A DNA stretch of 64,000 bases. It comes from Piliocolobus tephrosceles. Its lineage: Eukaryota > Chordata > Mammalia > Primates > Cercopithecidae. Location of the stretch: the NCBI RefSeq assembly GCF_002776525.5, contig NC_045439.1, positions 121,399,548 to 121,463,547 of the forward strand. The letters are read 5' to 3'. This document shows, one piece after another, positions 46,231 to 59,570 of this stretch (position 1 is its first letter; each line of letters begins with the position of its first letter). Below the pieces are notes generated by a model. The model saw only the letters and a list, made by a program, of their open reading frames with translations, was not told the DNA's origin and made no database searches. The position numbers and the translations under genes are program-made.

Positions 46231-47094
46231 ACATTAGAAGAAGTTTTATTATAGATAAGTCAGAAGAGAAGGAACACAGTATTCCATTGGAGTTATCTGT
46301 TAGTTTAGTGTGGGAGATTTTATGTATGTATTGAACAAATCAAAGCTTTATCTAAATAGTTTTTCTAAGTTATAAAGGAAATATGGTTACCCTCAAGGCT
46401 AATGTTAGTGATAGGTAAAATGAATATTGGTTTTCCTCTATTTAGTGAAATAAGATAGATTATAGTATTCATAAGGAATTCTAAGTAAATTTCCTTAGAG
46501 AGGGTCGGACAGTTCTCCTGACAGTTTTCTTTCTTCACAGAATGGGGAACAGGGAATGAATTAATGATGAGGTTTTAGTGTGAAATGAAATTGTGGTATT
46601 TACTAATATCTTAATAATATTTTCTTAGTCTTTTGATACTCAGGCCACCCATATACAGGATATGAACTGAGTATTCAAGGCGTAGGTAACCCCTATTTAT
46701 CCTTCAGAGGGGACAGCACTGTGGAGAGATGGACTCAAGCCCCCAATATACTGCCCTTTTATTTATTTAAATAGGCACTTTTTGTCTAAAAAGGAAATGA
46801 TCATAAGTCTGTTAGGAGGACTCCATGGTTGGTGGAAACAGTTTCTTCTCCTAATTTGTTTTCAGGCCTTGTTTGCACCCGTGATTAACACACTGTCCAA
46901 AGTTATCTGTGCACAGAAGACATTATGAGCCCTTCCTTAGGAAACTCCTAGAAAACAAGGACATAACTGAGCAAGAGGAAGACAGATATAAGAAACAGGG
47001 ATTCCACACAGGAAAAAAGCGAAGACAAGTTTCAGGATAAAGGTCAAAATAGCATCCAGACGGCAGCAGTGCACTGGCACAAACAACTTGCCTG
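46231..47094. other. Unlabelled DNA, no gene seen
   Basis: No repeat or exon recognised. Confidence 0.4.
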
Positions 47095-49245
47095 CTTGAA
47101 AATGTAATCCTACCCTTGATACTAGATTGTTAGCTTGGCTGGGTATAGAATTCTAAGTTGGAATAAATGTACCAAATTAAATAAAAGATAGGGCAATCAG
47201 CTGGGAGTTTGTGCCTGTATCTCTATAGCGCTGCTCCCTCTGAAGAATAAATAGGGTCTAACTCTGCCTTGAATCTCTTGTTTAATCCTGTTTCAGTTTA
47301 TTTCAAAGGAATACATTTTTTGAAGATGTTGTTGCTTTGTATTCTGGATTCCAGTATCCTCAAGAAGTCCAAAAGGATGCTAATTTCGTTATCTTTTCTA
47401 TAGGACGTTTTTGTTTTCGTCTCTGAAAGCTTGTAAGATCTTTTAATCCCTAGTGTTCAGCCATTTCACAGTAATAGATCCAGGAGTGGTTTCTTTTCAT
47501 CTATTGTTCTAGTAGTCAGTGGGTCCCCTCAGTGTTGGAATTAATTTTTTTCAAATTTTCTTGAATTAATTTCATGAATGATCCTCCTCCACCCAACCCC
47601 TGGGTTTTCTATGTGCATCTTTTTTTTTTTTTTTTTTTTCATTCAGTACTTTGTTATTCAGATGTTGAGGATCTTGTGATGAATATTGTGAATTATCTCA
47701 CATCCATGCCAACCTCCTTCCAGTTTACCTTTGTGTACTGCAGGGGCTAGAAGGATAGGCACTGTTTCTAAGATCTTTTGCAGCTAGTGTTCCGAATGTG
47801 ATTTAGATTTGACTGTACTTCTTTCTGTTCTGTTGGCAGGTATGGCCATGGAAGCTTTTTACTCTGGGACAGCATTAGCAGGCATCCCAGTGTTTGGTAC
47901 TAGCTCTGTGAGGTCAAGAAGCAGACTACTTGCCATCCATTTTGCTTGTATGGATTGTGGCAAGCACAGCCTGACTTTGCAGTCCATAGCAATACCTATG
48001 ACTCCCCAGTCTTGGCAGCAATAACATGCTTCTGGAATTAGTGGCTCTAGTGGCAGTTTGCCACTTCAGGAGGCAGTCTCCGGATGTTAGAAGAGGTGAA
48101 GCTCCCTTTGTGGCTTAGTTCTCCAGTACAGTTGGGCAGTTGTACTGAAAGCTCACTTGAAAGTGTGCTTCTTTAGCTGTCTTAGAGATTATGTTATTTA
48201 ATGTATTGTAAGAAATAATTTCTGCTAAAACTAAATAACATGAATTATTTTCTCTGCAAAGGATTCTAATTAGTGTGACTCTCCTAGATTTATTCTTCTA
48301 ATTTCTTTTTACTTTTTTCCTGTCTTCCAACCCTATTTTTGGGAGGAGATTTTCTTAACTTTAGTTTCTAACTTTACAATTGAGTAATTGAGCTTTACAA
48401 ATTCATACACACACATACATATAATATGTAAGTACACTTTTTTCTTTTCTGGGTATTCTTTTTTTTTTTTTTGAGACGGAGTCTCACTCTGTCGCCTAGG
48501 CTGGAGTGCAGTGGCCGGATCTCAGCTCACTGCAAGCTCCGCCTCCTGGGTTCACGCCATTCTCCTGCCTCAGCCTCCCCAGTAGCTGGGACTACAGGCG
48601 CCCACCACCTCGCCCGGCTAGTTTTTTGTATTTTTTTAGTAGAGACGGGGTTTCACCGTGTTAGCCAGGATGGTCTCGATCTCCTGACCTCGTGATCCGC
48701 CCGCCTCGGCCTCCCAAAGTGCTAGGATTACAGGCTTGAGCCACCGCGCCCGGCCTCTGGGTATTCTTATAGCATCCTGTTTTAGTTTTACGAATAGACC
48801 ATCCTCTGTTATTTTCCTGAGGGTATTAATGATAGTCGTTGTTATTGTTGTTGTTGGTTTTAAGTTTTCTTCCCCCTGCATAGTCCCTGTATATTCCTGG
48901 TTGCTTTTGATGGTCTGTTTAGGTCTCTGACTTTCATACTAGAGACTTGGCTCAGTGATTCTTGGTGGTCGGCTCATATTTTAAGAAGAGGACCTTAAAA
49001 GTCAATTAGAAACCCTGAGCATGTCATTGGGTTGTTACCTGGGACTTCTTGATAAGGTGGCCTGGCTGTGCTGTTTAATGGGGAGGCCCCTGATGTCACC
49101 CTCTTCATGGTTTTCTTCTTGTCCAGGTTAGCTTCCCCAGGGAAGGATTTTTCTAATCTGCCTATAAAGAGTATTGTCTGACTGCCAGGGTCCTGGGAAC
49201 TAAGTACAAAAAGAGGAAAGGGGGCGGGGTGCTCTAAACAAGTAT
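47095..49245 (-). mobile_element. Old L1 (L1M/HAL1-like) ORF1 and 5' region, dispersed
   Basis: Several blocks resemble reversed L1M ORF1 and 5' sequence in order: GCTTGGCTGGGTATAGAATT (47135), GGACGTTTTTGTTTTCGTCTC (47403), AATTTTCTTGAATTAATTTC (47555), GGGAGGAGATTTTCTTAACTT (48341), TATAGCATCCTGTTTTAG after the AluY (48768), and GACTTTCATACTAGAGACTTGG (48929). The stretch 47690-48250 does not fit well and may be a separate unknown insertion. AluY 48461-48755 is nested in it. Noncoding. Confidence 0.55.
48461..48755 (-). mobile_element. AluY SINE, Old World monkey-like
   Basis: Reversed, nearly consensus AluY from a T-run and GAGACGGAGTCTCACTCTG to CCGCGCCCGGCC. A perfect 13-bp target-site duplication, TCTGGGTATTCTT, lies at 48448-48460 and 48756-48768. 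GTGGCCGGATCTCAGCTC, CACCTCGCCCGGCTAG and CAGGCTTGAGCCACC are variants that I associate with cercopithecid AluY. It is the least diverged SINE here, so the youngest. Confidence 0.96.
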
Positions 49246-49409
49246 GCAAATGTTCTCTTTGAAGAAAACAACAACAGTAATTATTTTTAATACATTGCCA
49301 CTACCCTAAACTGTGGCTGATACATAGAGGGTTAGAAAAGTCAGGAACCTAGCCATAAAAGCAGAGAAAGGGATTGGGGCATCTAAATATTTTCTTGAAT
49401 GGACTTCGA

Positions 49410-49413
<4 letters not shown>

Positions 49414-49441
<28 letters not shown>

Positions 49442-49721
49442 GTAGATGGAGTCTAGCTCTGTTGCCAGACTGGAGTGCAGTGACGCAATGTCAGCTCACT
49501 GCAACCTCTGCCTCCCAGATTCAAGTGATTCTCTTGCCTCAGCCTTCTGAGTAGCAGGGATTACAGGCAGACACCACCACACCCAGCTAATTTTTGTATT
49601 TTTAGTAGAGATGGGGTTTCACCATATTAGCCAGGCTGGTCTCAATCCTCTGACCTCATGATCCACCCACCTCGGCCTCCCAAAATGCTGGGGTTACAGA
49701 GGTGAGCCACCGCACCTGGCC
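49414..49721 (-). mobile_element. AluS SINE, full length
   Basis: A 28-base T-run (49414-49441) is followed by GATGGAGTCTAGCTCTG and both reversed monomers, ending CCGCACCTGGCC. Target-site duplications are not clear beyond a short CCATT-like match at each side. Confidence 0.92.
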
Positions 49722-51664
49722 CATTCTTTCTATTTTAGCTCTATCTCACCCCTGCTTCCAAAGGTAATGATGATGCCTTAAAATCCTTAGATTTGGAGAG
49801 ATTCTCTGATATATATTGGATGGGTTGCTTTGTGGCTTTTCCCTACTGCCAGCTTAGGTTTCAGCTTTCTTGTGCCTATTTGGGTCATTAACCACCTATC
49901 CATTTGCAACATATCTTGCAAAGTTTTGTTGATGTTGTGTTCTCTTCCATTTCATTTGTCTTTGGGTTTGTGCCTTTAAAAGACAATCTCCTTAGTCACG
50001 TTAGTGAGGTTTAAGAGAAACCACAAGTAAAAGGCATGTGTTCAGACCATGGTCTTGACCTGGAATTTGGTTAACTTTTCTATGAATCATGAAGAATAGA
50101 AGTATATTGGCTTTGCTTTCCTTATCATCACATGATTGATTATTAAAATTAATTGTGGACTATATGTCTTTAAACTGTGTATTAAACTTAATTTTGTATG
50201 AGTGTGTCTAAGCTTAAAATAGAATAGAGAATAGCAAAAATAAAGAAATGCAGTGTGTCCTAAAAATATGAAGCAATTTCCTTCCCTCACTGCTAGTAGG
50301 ACTTGTATCAAGCTGCATTAGCAACAGAAATGTATTCTTTACACTGATTTGATGATACTTAGTAGGAAGCATGTGCAGTCAACATCTCTGCCTTAAACCC
50401 CTGGCACAGGGAGAGGGGTGGGTTTTAGTTTTCCTTTAGTGTGTTTTATGTGATGGTAATTTATATTTGCCACCCAAATAGTATACTTTTGGGGCATTTA
50501 CTATTAGGGAGTTGTGGCAACTCAGAAATGATTTGCTTGAGTTCAGTGAAACCTTTCACATCAGCACATTCTCACTGTTCTTCATTCCTGGTGCCTACAG
50601 CAAAGATTTAATAAGCCCTGTTTGCAAAACAAAAAGAGAAAAAGAGTAATGGCTCAATGGAAGGCTCCATTAATGTTTCAGACCACTGACTGTTGAATCC
50701 AAATATAGATTTTAGGAAGAAGGGCTGAGAAGAGTGAATTTCCTCTAAAGCATAAACCTTTTCATCTTTACTATGAGATTAAAATTGAATCATGAAAGTG
50801 GAAAAATTAATCATTGGGAATGTGTTCTAGGTATGATGCTTACTTTTTGATTAGAATTCCTTAGTTGCTAGTGATGATAAATTAACAGGTTCAGAATTTT
50901 GCTGATTTTCAGGAAAAAAACAAGGATAAATACATGATTTGCCTTTACCACTTTTTATAAAAGTCATAATGAAATAAAGCACCAAAGGGTAGAGAAATGT
51001 TATATGCAGTATAATAGTTTAGAAGGCTTTTCGTTAAGGCCTTAACTATCAAGAGCTTATACATTTCTGGAAGTAAAATAATACCTTTCCTGCCAAAATA
51101 CCTTCTCATTCATGCTTTGAGCCCTGATGTCACTTCGGGTAGGAGAGAAGCTCGATGAAATTCTGTAGTTCCATGTTTGTTGTTTAGAAACTCAAGGGAT
51201 TGCATGCCTCTTTTGAGAGGGTTCAGGAAGTAGAAGGCATAACTCAATACCTGTGGATTGGATTCAAGAAAGAAACAGCAAGATATTCTACAGTGCTGGA
51301 CTAGGAGCTGGGAAACTTGGATTTTAATCTGGATTTATCTGCTCATTAGTTGCAAGTCCTTCTCAATTGCTTTATTGGTGTTTTTTAAAATTCTAAATTA
51401 GCTAAAATGCATGTGGCACAAGAATAATGTGATATAGAATTGGAGTGTTACTTTGAATACCAGGTATAAGTTCAGACTGCACGAAGTGTTGACAAGTGTG
51501 TAAATAGTTAAAATTAATGTGAAATGACAAGTCATAAAAGGTGAACAGAATTGTTGGCAATCCACAGAATAATCAATACCACCAAATTCCAGAATAAAAT
51601 AACAAGAACATGTAATTTGAATTGTTGATGAGTTCTAGATAGCAAAGATTTCTCAGAGATGGTT
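49722..51664. other. Unlabelled DNA, possible MIR scrap
   Basis: No gene. A MIR-like scrap (CTAGGAGCTGGGAAACTTGG) lies near 51301-51320 on the plus strand, too short to name confidently. The rest shows nothing recognisable. Confidence 0.4.
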
Positions 51665-51925
51665 AATATGATAACCAGCATTTATTGAATACTTAATATG
51701 TCAGACCCTGTATTAAGGTCATTCGATGCATATCTTATTTATAATCTTTATAATAACTTGGATTTATAGTTACTGTTATTATTCCTATTTTATAGATGAG
51801 AACATGGAGGTATAAAGTATCCCAACCAAAATCGTACAGATAAGAAATGGCAGCTCAGGCACTTGTAGCTGGGTCTTTTTGACTTCAAAGCAAGGTGTTT
51901 TTAACCACTAAGTAATATTTCAAAA
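51665..51925 (-). mobile_element. MIR SINE relic
   Basis: Reversed MIR: AACCAGCATTTATTGAATAC, then TATTTATAATCTTTATAATAA, then TTTTATAGATGAGAACATGG, then GTTTTTAACCACTAAGTAAT. Confidence 0.78.
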
Positions 51926-54914
51926 ATTGGCACCAATTGAGAATTATATCAGAATAAAATATCAGAAATAGCTAATGTTTTCCTCCTCTTTTTTGTGAAC
52001 TCTAAGCGATTGGGGCAAGTAGAAGTTTTGCAGGTCATATACAAAAAGTGTTGTCAGAGTGTCCTGCCTTGAAGAAGATACTAATCTAGCTGAGGAAGTG
52101 GGGGATTAAGCAACTGCGTAAGGAGACCAGGCAATATGTAAACATAGAGAAAGAAGCTAGGCTTCTTTACCCTGGATAAGTGCAAATTTATGAAGACTAA
52201 GTTCAGATATCTGAGAATTTTAAATGAAAGGCAAACCAGATTTGTTTTCTGAGACTCAAAAACCATATTCATATATTGCTGTACATGGAGTAAAAGGGCA
52301 TCCATCCACAAGCAGTAGTAAATTTTCTGTTACTAGGTACCATCACGTCACATAGATGTCAAGCACATGGCCAATGTTCTTTAGAGTTCTTTTAACCTAA
52401 AAATATAGATCGAAGATATTTAAATCAGTTTGGACTAAATACTGAATGCATGGGGAGGATTTCAGGGAGAAGGCAAACCTTGAGCTGATAACTGAGAGAA
52501 TGGATGTCATTCATCTGTGGATTGTTAACAAGTGCAATTGTTCTGACTAGCAGAGAAACTAGAAGAACCAGAGCAGTGCCCGAGTTAATGCTTTGGGGCA
52601 AGTTTGCCCTTCTCTGGCCCTTGATGGGCTTTAAGGCCTGTCTATCCTAGGTACTCTCAGAGTCCTGAGGTGGCTCTCCTGTAGCAAGTCTGCCTGGCCT
52701 GAGCAGTTTACCCTGTGGCTTTTGGATATGCCAAATCTCGAGTACAGGAAAATAGACCTTCTTCTTAGAACACTTATTTTGGAGATGGAGGGGCTCATCA
52801 TGGCATGAAGACTGACTTTTTTGGCAATACCTGGGAGAGATGGCAGACACCTCAGAGAACCTCTCAATTCCAACGTATCAGATGTGTTTTGTTTTTTGTT
52901 TTTTTTTTTTTAAAGCAAAGTTTTTGAATTAAAGTAAAGAATAGAAATACCACAGAAACTTCATGGTCCTCTTAGATTTTCAGATATACCCCCACTAAGT
53001 TTTATTTTACCCAGAGCAGGCAGGTGGAAACCTTGAGACATTTTCCTTCTAAATAGGTGTATCATCCTTGCTTCTTGATTTTTCATGGCTAGGCCAGAAC
53101 AGAGCACTAATGGGGAAGCAGTGAAGTCTTGGAAAAGCTAGAAAAGCAGTCTCTTGTGTTTCCTGACAAACCTGTGGAATGCTTCCATATGTCTTTCATC
53201 TTCAGAGCTTAAAAAATATTTATTTCTCATGTGACTTTACACATAAAGGCAAAAACCATGTCAAGGCACAGTGAGAAGCTTTAGAATTAAGTATTTCATA
53301 CTGAATGTACCTGTCATGGGCAAAATATATAAAAACGGATTCATAAATAATTAAATTATTAATAGGGTATTCATAAACATTACAGATCCATATACTTTAC
53401 TGAATATGTGCATATTTTTGGAAAGTTAGCATTGAAGATTGATTTTCCAGAAGAACTACTTTGGTGCCAAGTCATTCCATGTGTATGCTTGGGGAGAAGA
53501 CACAGAGGCACAGTCTCTGAAACGCCATGTCAGTGAGTGCTGCCCATCTCGCACTGACTGTTGGTTCAGGTAGGCAGTGCATTGGGTTTTTTGTTTGTTT
53601 GTTTGTTTTTAATTGCTTTTGGAAAGTGAGCTATATTAGAATTACTGTCTCCTGGAAAATGAATCAAAACAGGATTCCTTTATTGTGTCATTGAAATTTA
53701 AAATGAAAATTTGTTGTTTCAGAAATGGAGATGTTGGTACCTTCTGTTTCTGAATTTCCATTGTGAATGGAAGACTGAAATCAGGAGCTCTTTGCAGCTG
53801 TACTTCAGGTCATTTTAACCAAAATTCTTTACAATTATATTTGAAGATATGAATGTGTTTTGACAGGAGGAAATTGTTATATTTTTTTTCTAGTATACCT
53901 TTTAAGGATTAGATTAGTCTGCAGCCAGTCCCACTCCACAGAATGTAGGTGGCTGATGGATCCTTTGAATCTTAATGACTCGCCGAAGCCTTTTTTTCCT
54001 TTGTCTTCTGAATAAGATGTGCAGAGATAGCTATACGGTTACATGCTGAAAATTGATTATGAAATTTCTTAAAGAGAAGGCAACCTTTAATAAAATAGGG
54101 GTTTTAGTATTACAAAGGAGATTTAATGTTTTTAGTTGTCCCCTATGTTTAAACCTTGTTTTAAAGATAGCTTGTTCTTTTGTTTGCCAATTACTTAAGA
54201 GCTTGTGTTGTAGGAAACTTCCAATTCAAAACATGTTTTAAAAACATTCTTTGAGGAGGATAGTCTGAGATTTCCATTCACTTTTGCAGAAGAATCCCAG
54301 GGGGATTTAAACACTATAGAAGAACAAAAACTGGTCAGTAAGCCAGATCTCAGAACCAAAACTTCCCAGTGGAAACTCTGCTGACTAATTCCAGCCCAGT
54401 GATTCCAGCGGGTCATTTTTCTGTAGTAAACAGAGTATCTGGGAAGTTTTTCACATCTCATAGCTACCTTGAAAATATTCAACATGGATGCTTTAGGGCG
54501 CAAGGGGTTTCCATATCTAGATAGTTGGAGATTTAATATTTGAGGCTTCTACCATTCATAAGCACTGTCTCCATGGTTTATGGCATAAATTTTTGTGGTT
54601 TCCTTGATCACAATTTTTTACCAATATAATTTTTAATTACCAAAGTAATAGTGGTATACTTGATGGGATCCCAGAGTAGATAGAGGACATTAAGTAGAGA
54701 CTAAGGATATCTGAATAAAGAATGAAGTTGATTTAATAATAATGTATCAATATGGATTCATTCATGGTGACAAATGTTCCTTTACAGCTTTTTTGTTAAA
54801 TCTAACCCTATTCTAAAATAAAGAGTGTATTTTTTTAAATCATGCTTTTGGCAGTATTTCTCTAGTTGAGAAGTACTCTGTTTACAGAGAAGTAAACACT
54901 CAGAGGAGCACCAA
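51926..54914. other. Unlabelled DNA, no gene seen
   Basis: Three kilobases with no repeat or exon that I can defend. Minor simple repeats occur: T-runs at about 52890-52911 and a (GTTT)n patch at about 53595-53611. The 102-codon minus frame at 54195-54503 has no domain. Confidence 0.45.
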
Positions 54915-55255
54915 TCTATGTGTGTGTTTGTAGTTATAAGTATGAGACATATACACATATTATTTCATAATTTGTTGTTCTAAATGAACATCTTTCCATG
55001 TCACTAAATATTTTATAGCATTATAGTTGCATATTTAATTATGTAAAAATACAACAGAATGCATGTAACTAATCCCTTTTATTGGAAATTGAAGTTATTA
55101 TCCATATTTCATTATTATAAACAATGTCATGACTTAACCATGTAATTAAAGCTTTATTCACATTCACTATTATTTTCTCAGGAGCAGTTTCTAGAAATGA
55201 TATTACTGACTGAAAGAATTTGCAAAGTTTCAAAAGTGTTGCCAGCTTTTAGATG
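54915..55255 (-). mobile_element. Old L1 (L1M type) fragment, minus strand
   Basis: Diverged reversed L1 distal text: ACATCTTTCCATGTCACTAA, GTTGCATATTTAATTATGTA, CATTATTATAAACAATGTC, CAGTTTCTAGAAATGATATT. The pattern matches the familiar insert near the L1 3' end, though heavily mutated. Confidence 0.5.
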
Positions 55256-58200
55256 CATAAATTTGAATTACATATCAAGTGGAGCTGATTATCTGTGAAC
55301 AATTATATGAACAAATAAACTTATAATGGAGGGGTGGTAGGCTAGAGCTAGGCTGATTTAAGGGTTCTATCTATCAATGAATTTATTAATTTATTTATGA
55401 ATGTATGAAGCCTTGCTGAGAATGACTAGGGGTGGGGTAGTGAAGTAGAAGAGAATGACCAAATAAATAAAGCCCCAGGGAGGCATGTGAAAGGGAAGTG
55501 AGTGGACACAGGTCAGTTCAGGCTCGAAAAGAAGCAGAGTGCTAGAAGCAGAGTAGCTCTGTAGATGGGTGTACTCATCTCCTGTTGGGGCCAGTGAGGA
55601 GACACACAGTTCTGCTTGAACTTCAAGCATCACAAGGTTAAGGAAGTTGGGACCAAGTTCCATAGGCATGGGAAAGTCCCTCTTATGCTCAGTCACCCAG
55701 AAGAAGGGTAGGCATTGATGGGCAGTTCACGTAGGAACCTGTCTTGAGATAGGTTAAGATGTGATAGTGAGAGGAGGGCCCTGCCAAGGTATAGAAAGGA
55801 GAAAACCAACATCCTGATTTGCACCTCCCAGTCTCTGGGCCACTGGCCTCCAATTTTGGGCAAATTGGAGGGGATCTTCCCTATTCATAGAGATATTCGT
55901 AAATCCATCCTGCATACCTTCGCTCCAGCCAACCACTAGCCCCTGTAGACACAGTTGCTCTGTATTCCCCACCCTTTGGCAGCTACATTTCAGAGTGATG
56001 ACTGGAGCTAGGCCTACTCCTAACACTGTCATCTTTCTTCCCAAGCAAGCCAGCCCAGATCACCAGCTTCTTACAAATGTATGCATGTCATTGCTAGGAA
56101 CAGTCCTCATGTGATTTTTCAGTCTGTCCCCCTGCCTTCAGGGAGGTTAGGTAAACTCCAGTCTAGCACAGCTGCCTTCATATCATGACTGACTATGATG
56201 GACTTTCATAGTACGTTGTGTTTTTGTATTCAGATACACTAAATTTATGAATGTCATCTCTGCTGTTTTACTTCAGCTTGTCATTCTTACCATTTTCTTG
56301 ATTCAGGTGTTTTCCCACCATACAGTTTAAATGCCTTTTTTGTGGTGTTTTGAATGGAGTCTCAAATACTTGAGTTATTTTCTCAAGTCTATTCCCTAGA
56401 CAGGGATTTGCTTTTCTGCCATTATTTAAAGAGTATTCCAATGTAAACTACATCTGCTTGCTGGATCCCTGGCCACCCACTATGGCCTTTAGAAAGTGAA
56501 GATTCAGGAAGTAGTGGAGTTCCAAGAAAGTGTAGAGAAAGCTGCCTCTGAGTTTTACCCTTCAATTAGTGGCCCACAAACACCGAACACAGCCTGAGCC
56601 TTTCCCAGAGTTCCCACTGTTCTGTTCAGATTTGTAGAAAAAAAAAAAACAACCCAGGAGACCAAACCTCTAGACAGCTCACTGGAGGTAACATTACCTG
56701 CAAAGTAAGGTGTATGGCGAAGCAAGTAGATAGCAGAGGAATGAAAAGTGTGTGAGAATAATGCTTTCAAAACAGTAGGATAGTATCTGAAAAGTATCCT
56801 TGGGTTTTGGATTTTCAAAACAATGAGAAAACCCAGTTGCAGTGGATGAATGTTGGAACCTTATGAAATGTGACTCATCTGACCTTTCAGAAATTGGAAC
56901 TGCCCCACAATGCTGTTCTGACAACTCTTCTTCTCTGCCCTCTAAAGTCCCTGCTTCCCTTTCTTTCCTTTTTAGTACCGGGGTGTACAGAATCGATTCA
57001 TCATCATCATCATCAGTTCATGACATGTTCTCATCACTGATCCATGGCATGGCCTTCTTTTTGTATTTGGTCATTTAAAATATATGTCTCTTTTGTTGTA
57101 TTAATGGGAACTGGGATGTTTCCAGATTTTTGTTCTCATGTCTCCCTTTACCTTTCATTTTCAATACAGAGCCCAAATACTCAGCACCATGTACCTGGCC
57201 TACAGTTTCTGTACTAGAGGCATGGTCCTTTTACTGACTTCCTGTACGTTTCCTGGTTATGACCCTCCCCATCCTTCAGAGGGTCTTGACCTCTCTATGC
57301 ACATTGAGGCTCATAAGACAAGCCTCAGTTGTACCCATGGCATAGTAAACATGTGGACATGAAGTAAGCATTAGTGTACTCCCAGGAGGTTGGGAATGGA
57401 TTTTTCATCCTCTGGAAAATTTTCACAATCTTCACTCTTGTGCCTAGTTGCTATGTTTTTGTTTTTGTTTTTTTCAACGCCAGAAGCAAATTCCTAGTGG
57501 TGCCTAACTAAAGAAACTTTCCACTGGTTTCCCTGGGGAATATTGTGAACAATATAGCAAACTAGTAAGTACTTTTTAAAATGTTTTCCCAGCTCCCTTT
57601 AGCACAAGACAACTTGGGACATGACAAGGAGAGAAGACAAATGTCAGTTCAGTAATTAATGTCACATCTTAGTCTTTCACTCACAGAGGCAGCCAGTCCC
57701 TTCTCAGACTACATGACTGTTCAACATAGGGGTAGAAACAGATTCATGACTTAATAGGTGATGAAAGGGAGTATACACCAAGAGGATGAAAAGGAGCAAG
57801 AAACAAATCATCTCTGGGTTGCTCCCATATTGGTGGTGGGTTCGGAGCAGGCAGCCAGACACCCTCAACGGGCATTTGCTGCCCTCTGTCGCCTCTCAGG
57901 AGCTGCCCTACTACTGCGTGGGAATTGTTATCTCTGCTTGGCTTTTTATTGTTCACAGGGGGCAAGTCCTGCCAACCAAGATCCTGTTTCTCTTTTGTAA
58001 AAAGAGTGCCCGGAGCTTAGAGAAAGAAAGGCTATGTGGAAAGGCAAGAAACATGAAAAGGAGAGGAATAAAATGGATTCTGTCAACTTGTTTGTACAGT
58101 TTCTCTCCTTTTTTCCTCATCTCTTCTTAAAATAATTGGTTTAGGACCATAATAGAATTGCCATCAAACAAACCCTGAGAGTCAGTTATCTTGGATGCAA

Positions 58201-58537
58201 GCAAGAAAATAAAAGTGTACCAAATGAGATCATGGAGTCTGAATGAAAAGAAATATTGATCCAGACTGAGAGCCAGCCTGGAGCAGGGAGGAGGGCAAGA
58301 AACTTTTTCATCCTTTCGATCAATAATATCTTGATACTAAGTATTTATTCCAGTATCAAAATGGATTACAGGAAAAGCTTTAGGGTACAAAACTCTTTAC
58401 ATGTAACTTTGTTCTTTTCCTTTTCTTTTGTTTAAAGAAGAAAAACTCCTATTATGCTTTCATCCTCTATGTAATAAACACATGTATATATTGGGCTGTA
58501 AAGGAGATACAAATGTACAAATGACCATAGCAAAACC
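55256..58537. other. Unlabelled DNA, no gene seen
   Basis: No repeat family or exon recognised in 3.3 kb. A short (ATC)n run lies at about 56997-57016, and GTTTTT units at 57455-57474. Frames of 60-114 codons, for example 57786-58130, lack recognisable domains. Confidence 0.45.
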
Positions 58538-58846
58538 TTTTTTTTTTTTTTTTTTTTTTTTTTCTGAGACGGAGTCTCACTCTGTTGCCCAGGCTGGAGT
58601 GCAGTGGCGCAATCTCGGCTCACTGCAAGCTCAGCCTCCCAGGTTCACTCCGTTCTCCTGCCTCAGCCTCCCGTGTAGCTGGGACTACAGGCTCCCGCCA
58701 TGGCACCCCGCTAATTTTTTGTATTTTTAGTAGAGACGGGGTTTCACCGTGTTAGCCAGGATGGTCTCGATCTCCTGACCTCATGATCCGCCCGTCTCGG
58801 CCTCCCAAAGTGCTGGGATTACAGGCATGAGCCACCACGCCCAGCC
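58538..58846 (-). mobile_element. AluY SINE
   Basis: A T-run (58538-58563) is followed by GAGACGGAGTCTCACTCTG and both reversed monomers, ending CCACGCCCAGCC. AluY-type text (TGCAAGCTCAGCCTCCC, ACCGTGTTAGCCAGGATGG) is well kept. I could not identify a target-site duplication. Confidence 0.94.
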
Positions 58847-59570
58847 TTACATATTATTTTGTATGTAATATTTGATTATTCATTATTTGATAGGAATGAT
58901 AAATTCAATAGATGGAAATTTCCTTCTTTTTCTTTAAAAGGAAGCTATTTTTTTCTTTATTTTGTTGACATGGCTTATAGTTTAAATTCACCTGACCATT
59001 TGTTTTTTGTTGTTTATTTTCTTAGACTTCATGTATTTTTATCATTTTATAGGCTATCAATAGGCTGTCTAGCATTTACTAATTTAAACATATTTAAGGC
59101 ACATGATCATTCAGGTCAAACACTGTATAATGAGAACTTTAGGTACTGTGTTCTTTTATAGTAATTCTTTATAGTTCACAGTTTTCAGTAAGAATAGGGA
59201 AAGGCATAATAGCTCCCTATTAATTTGCATTGCTGACATAAATCTGTTTACATAGATTCAACTCAGCTTCAAAGAGGAAAACATTTAGTGAATTTTAGAC
59301 AGAAGAACAGCTAATGAGGATGAAATGTGTGTTGTGGTTGAATGTCCCAGTGTGTCTGCTAAGAAATTCAGCTTAAGAAAAGGCCATTATCCCATTGTAG
59401 TGGTGGACTGACAAAGATAAATAAAAATAAATTTAAAAATAAATAATAAGAAAAGGTTATTAGATATTTTAATTGATGTCTTCTCCCAGTACTAGATCAG
59501 CTCTCTGAAAGGATTGAAGGTCACATGCGGAATTTGTGGTCAACTAAAATCTATGGAGAATTTGGTGTAG
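58847..59570. other. Unlabelled AT-rich DNA
   Basis: No gene or named repeat. The 100-codon plus frame at 58859-59161 is F/Y-rich, as expected from AT-rich noncoding DNA. A small (AATAAA/AAAT)n patch lies at about 59418-59448. Confidence 0.4.

Noticed and set aside
55391..56044. Minus-strand frames of 96-101 codons
   Set aside because: No domain or splice context, and they are short for a 3-kb unlabelled stretch.
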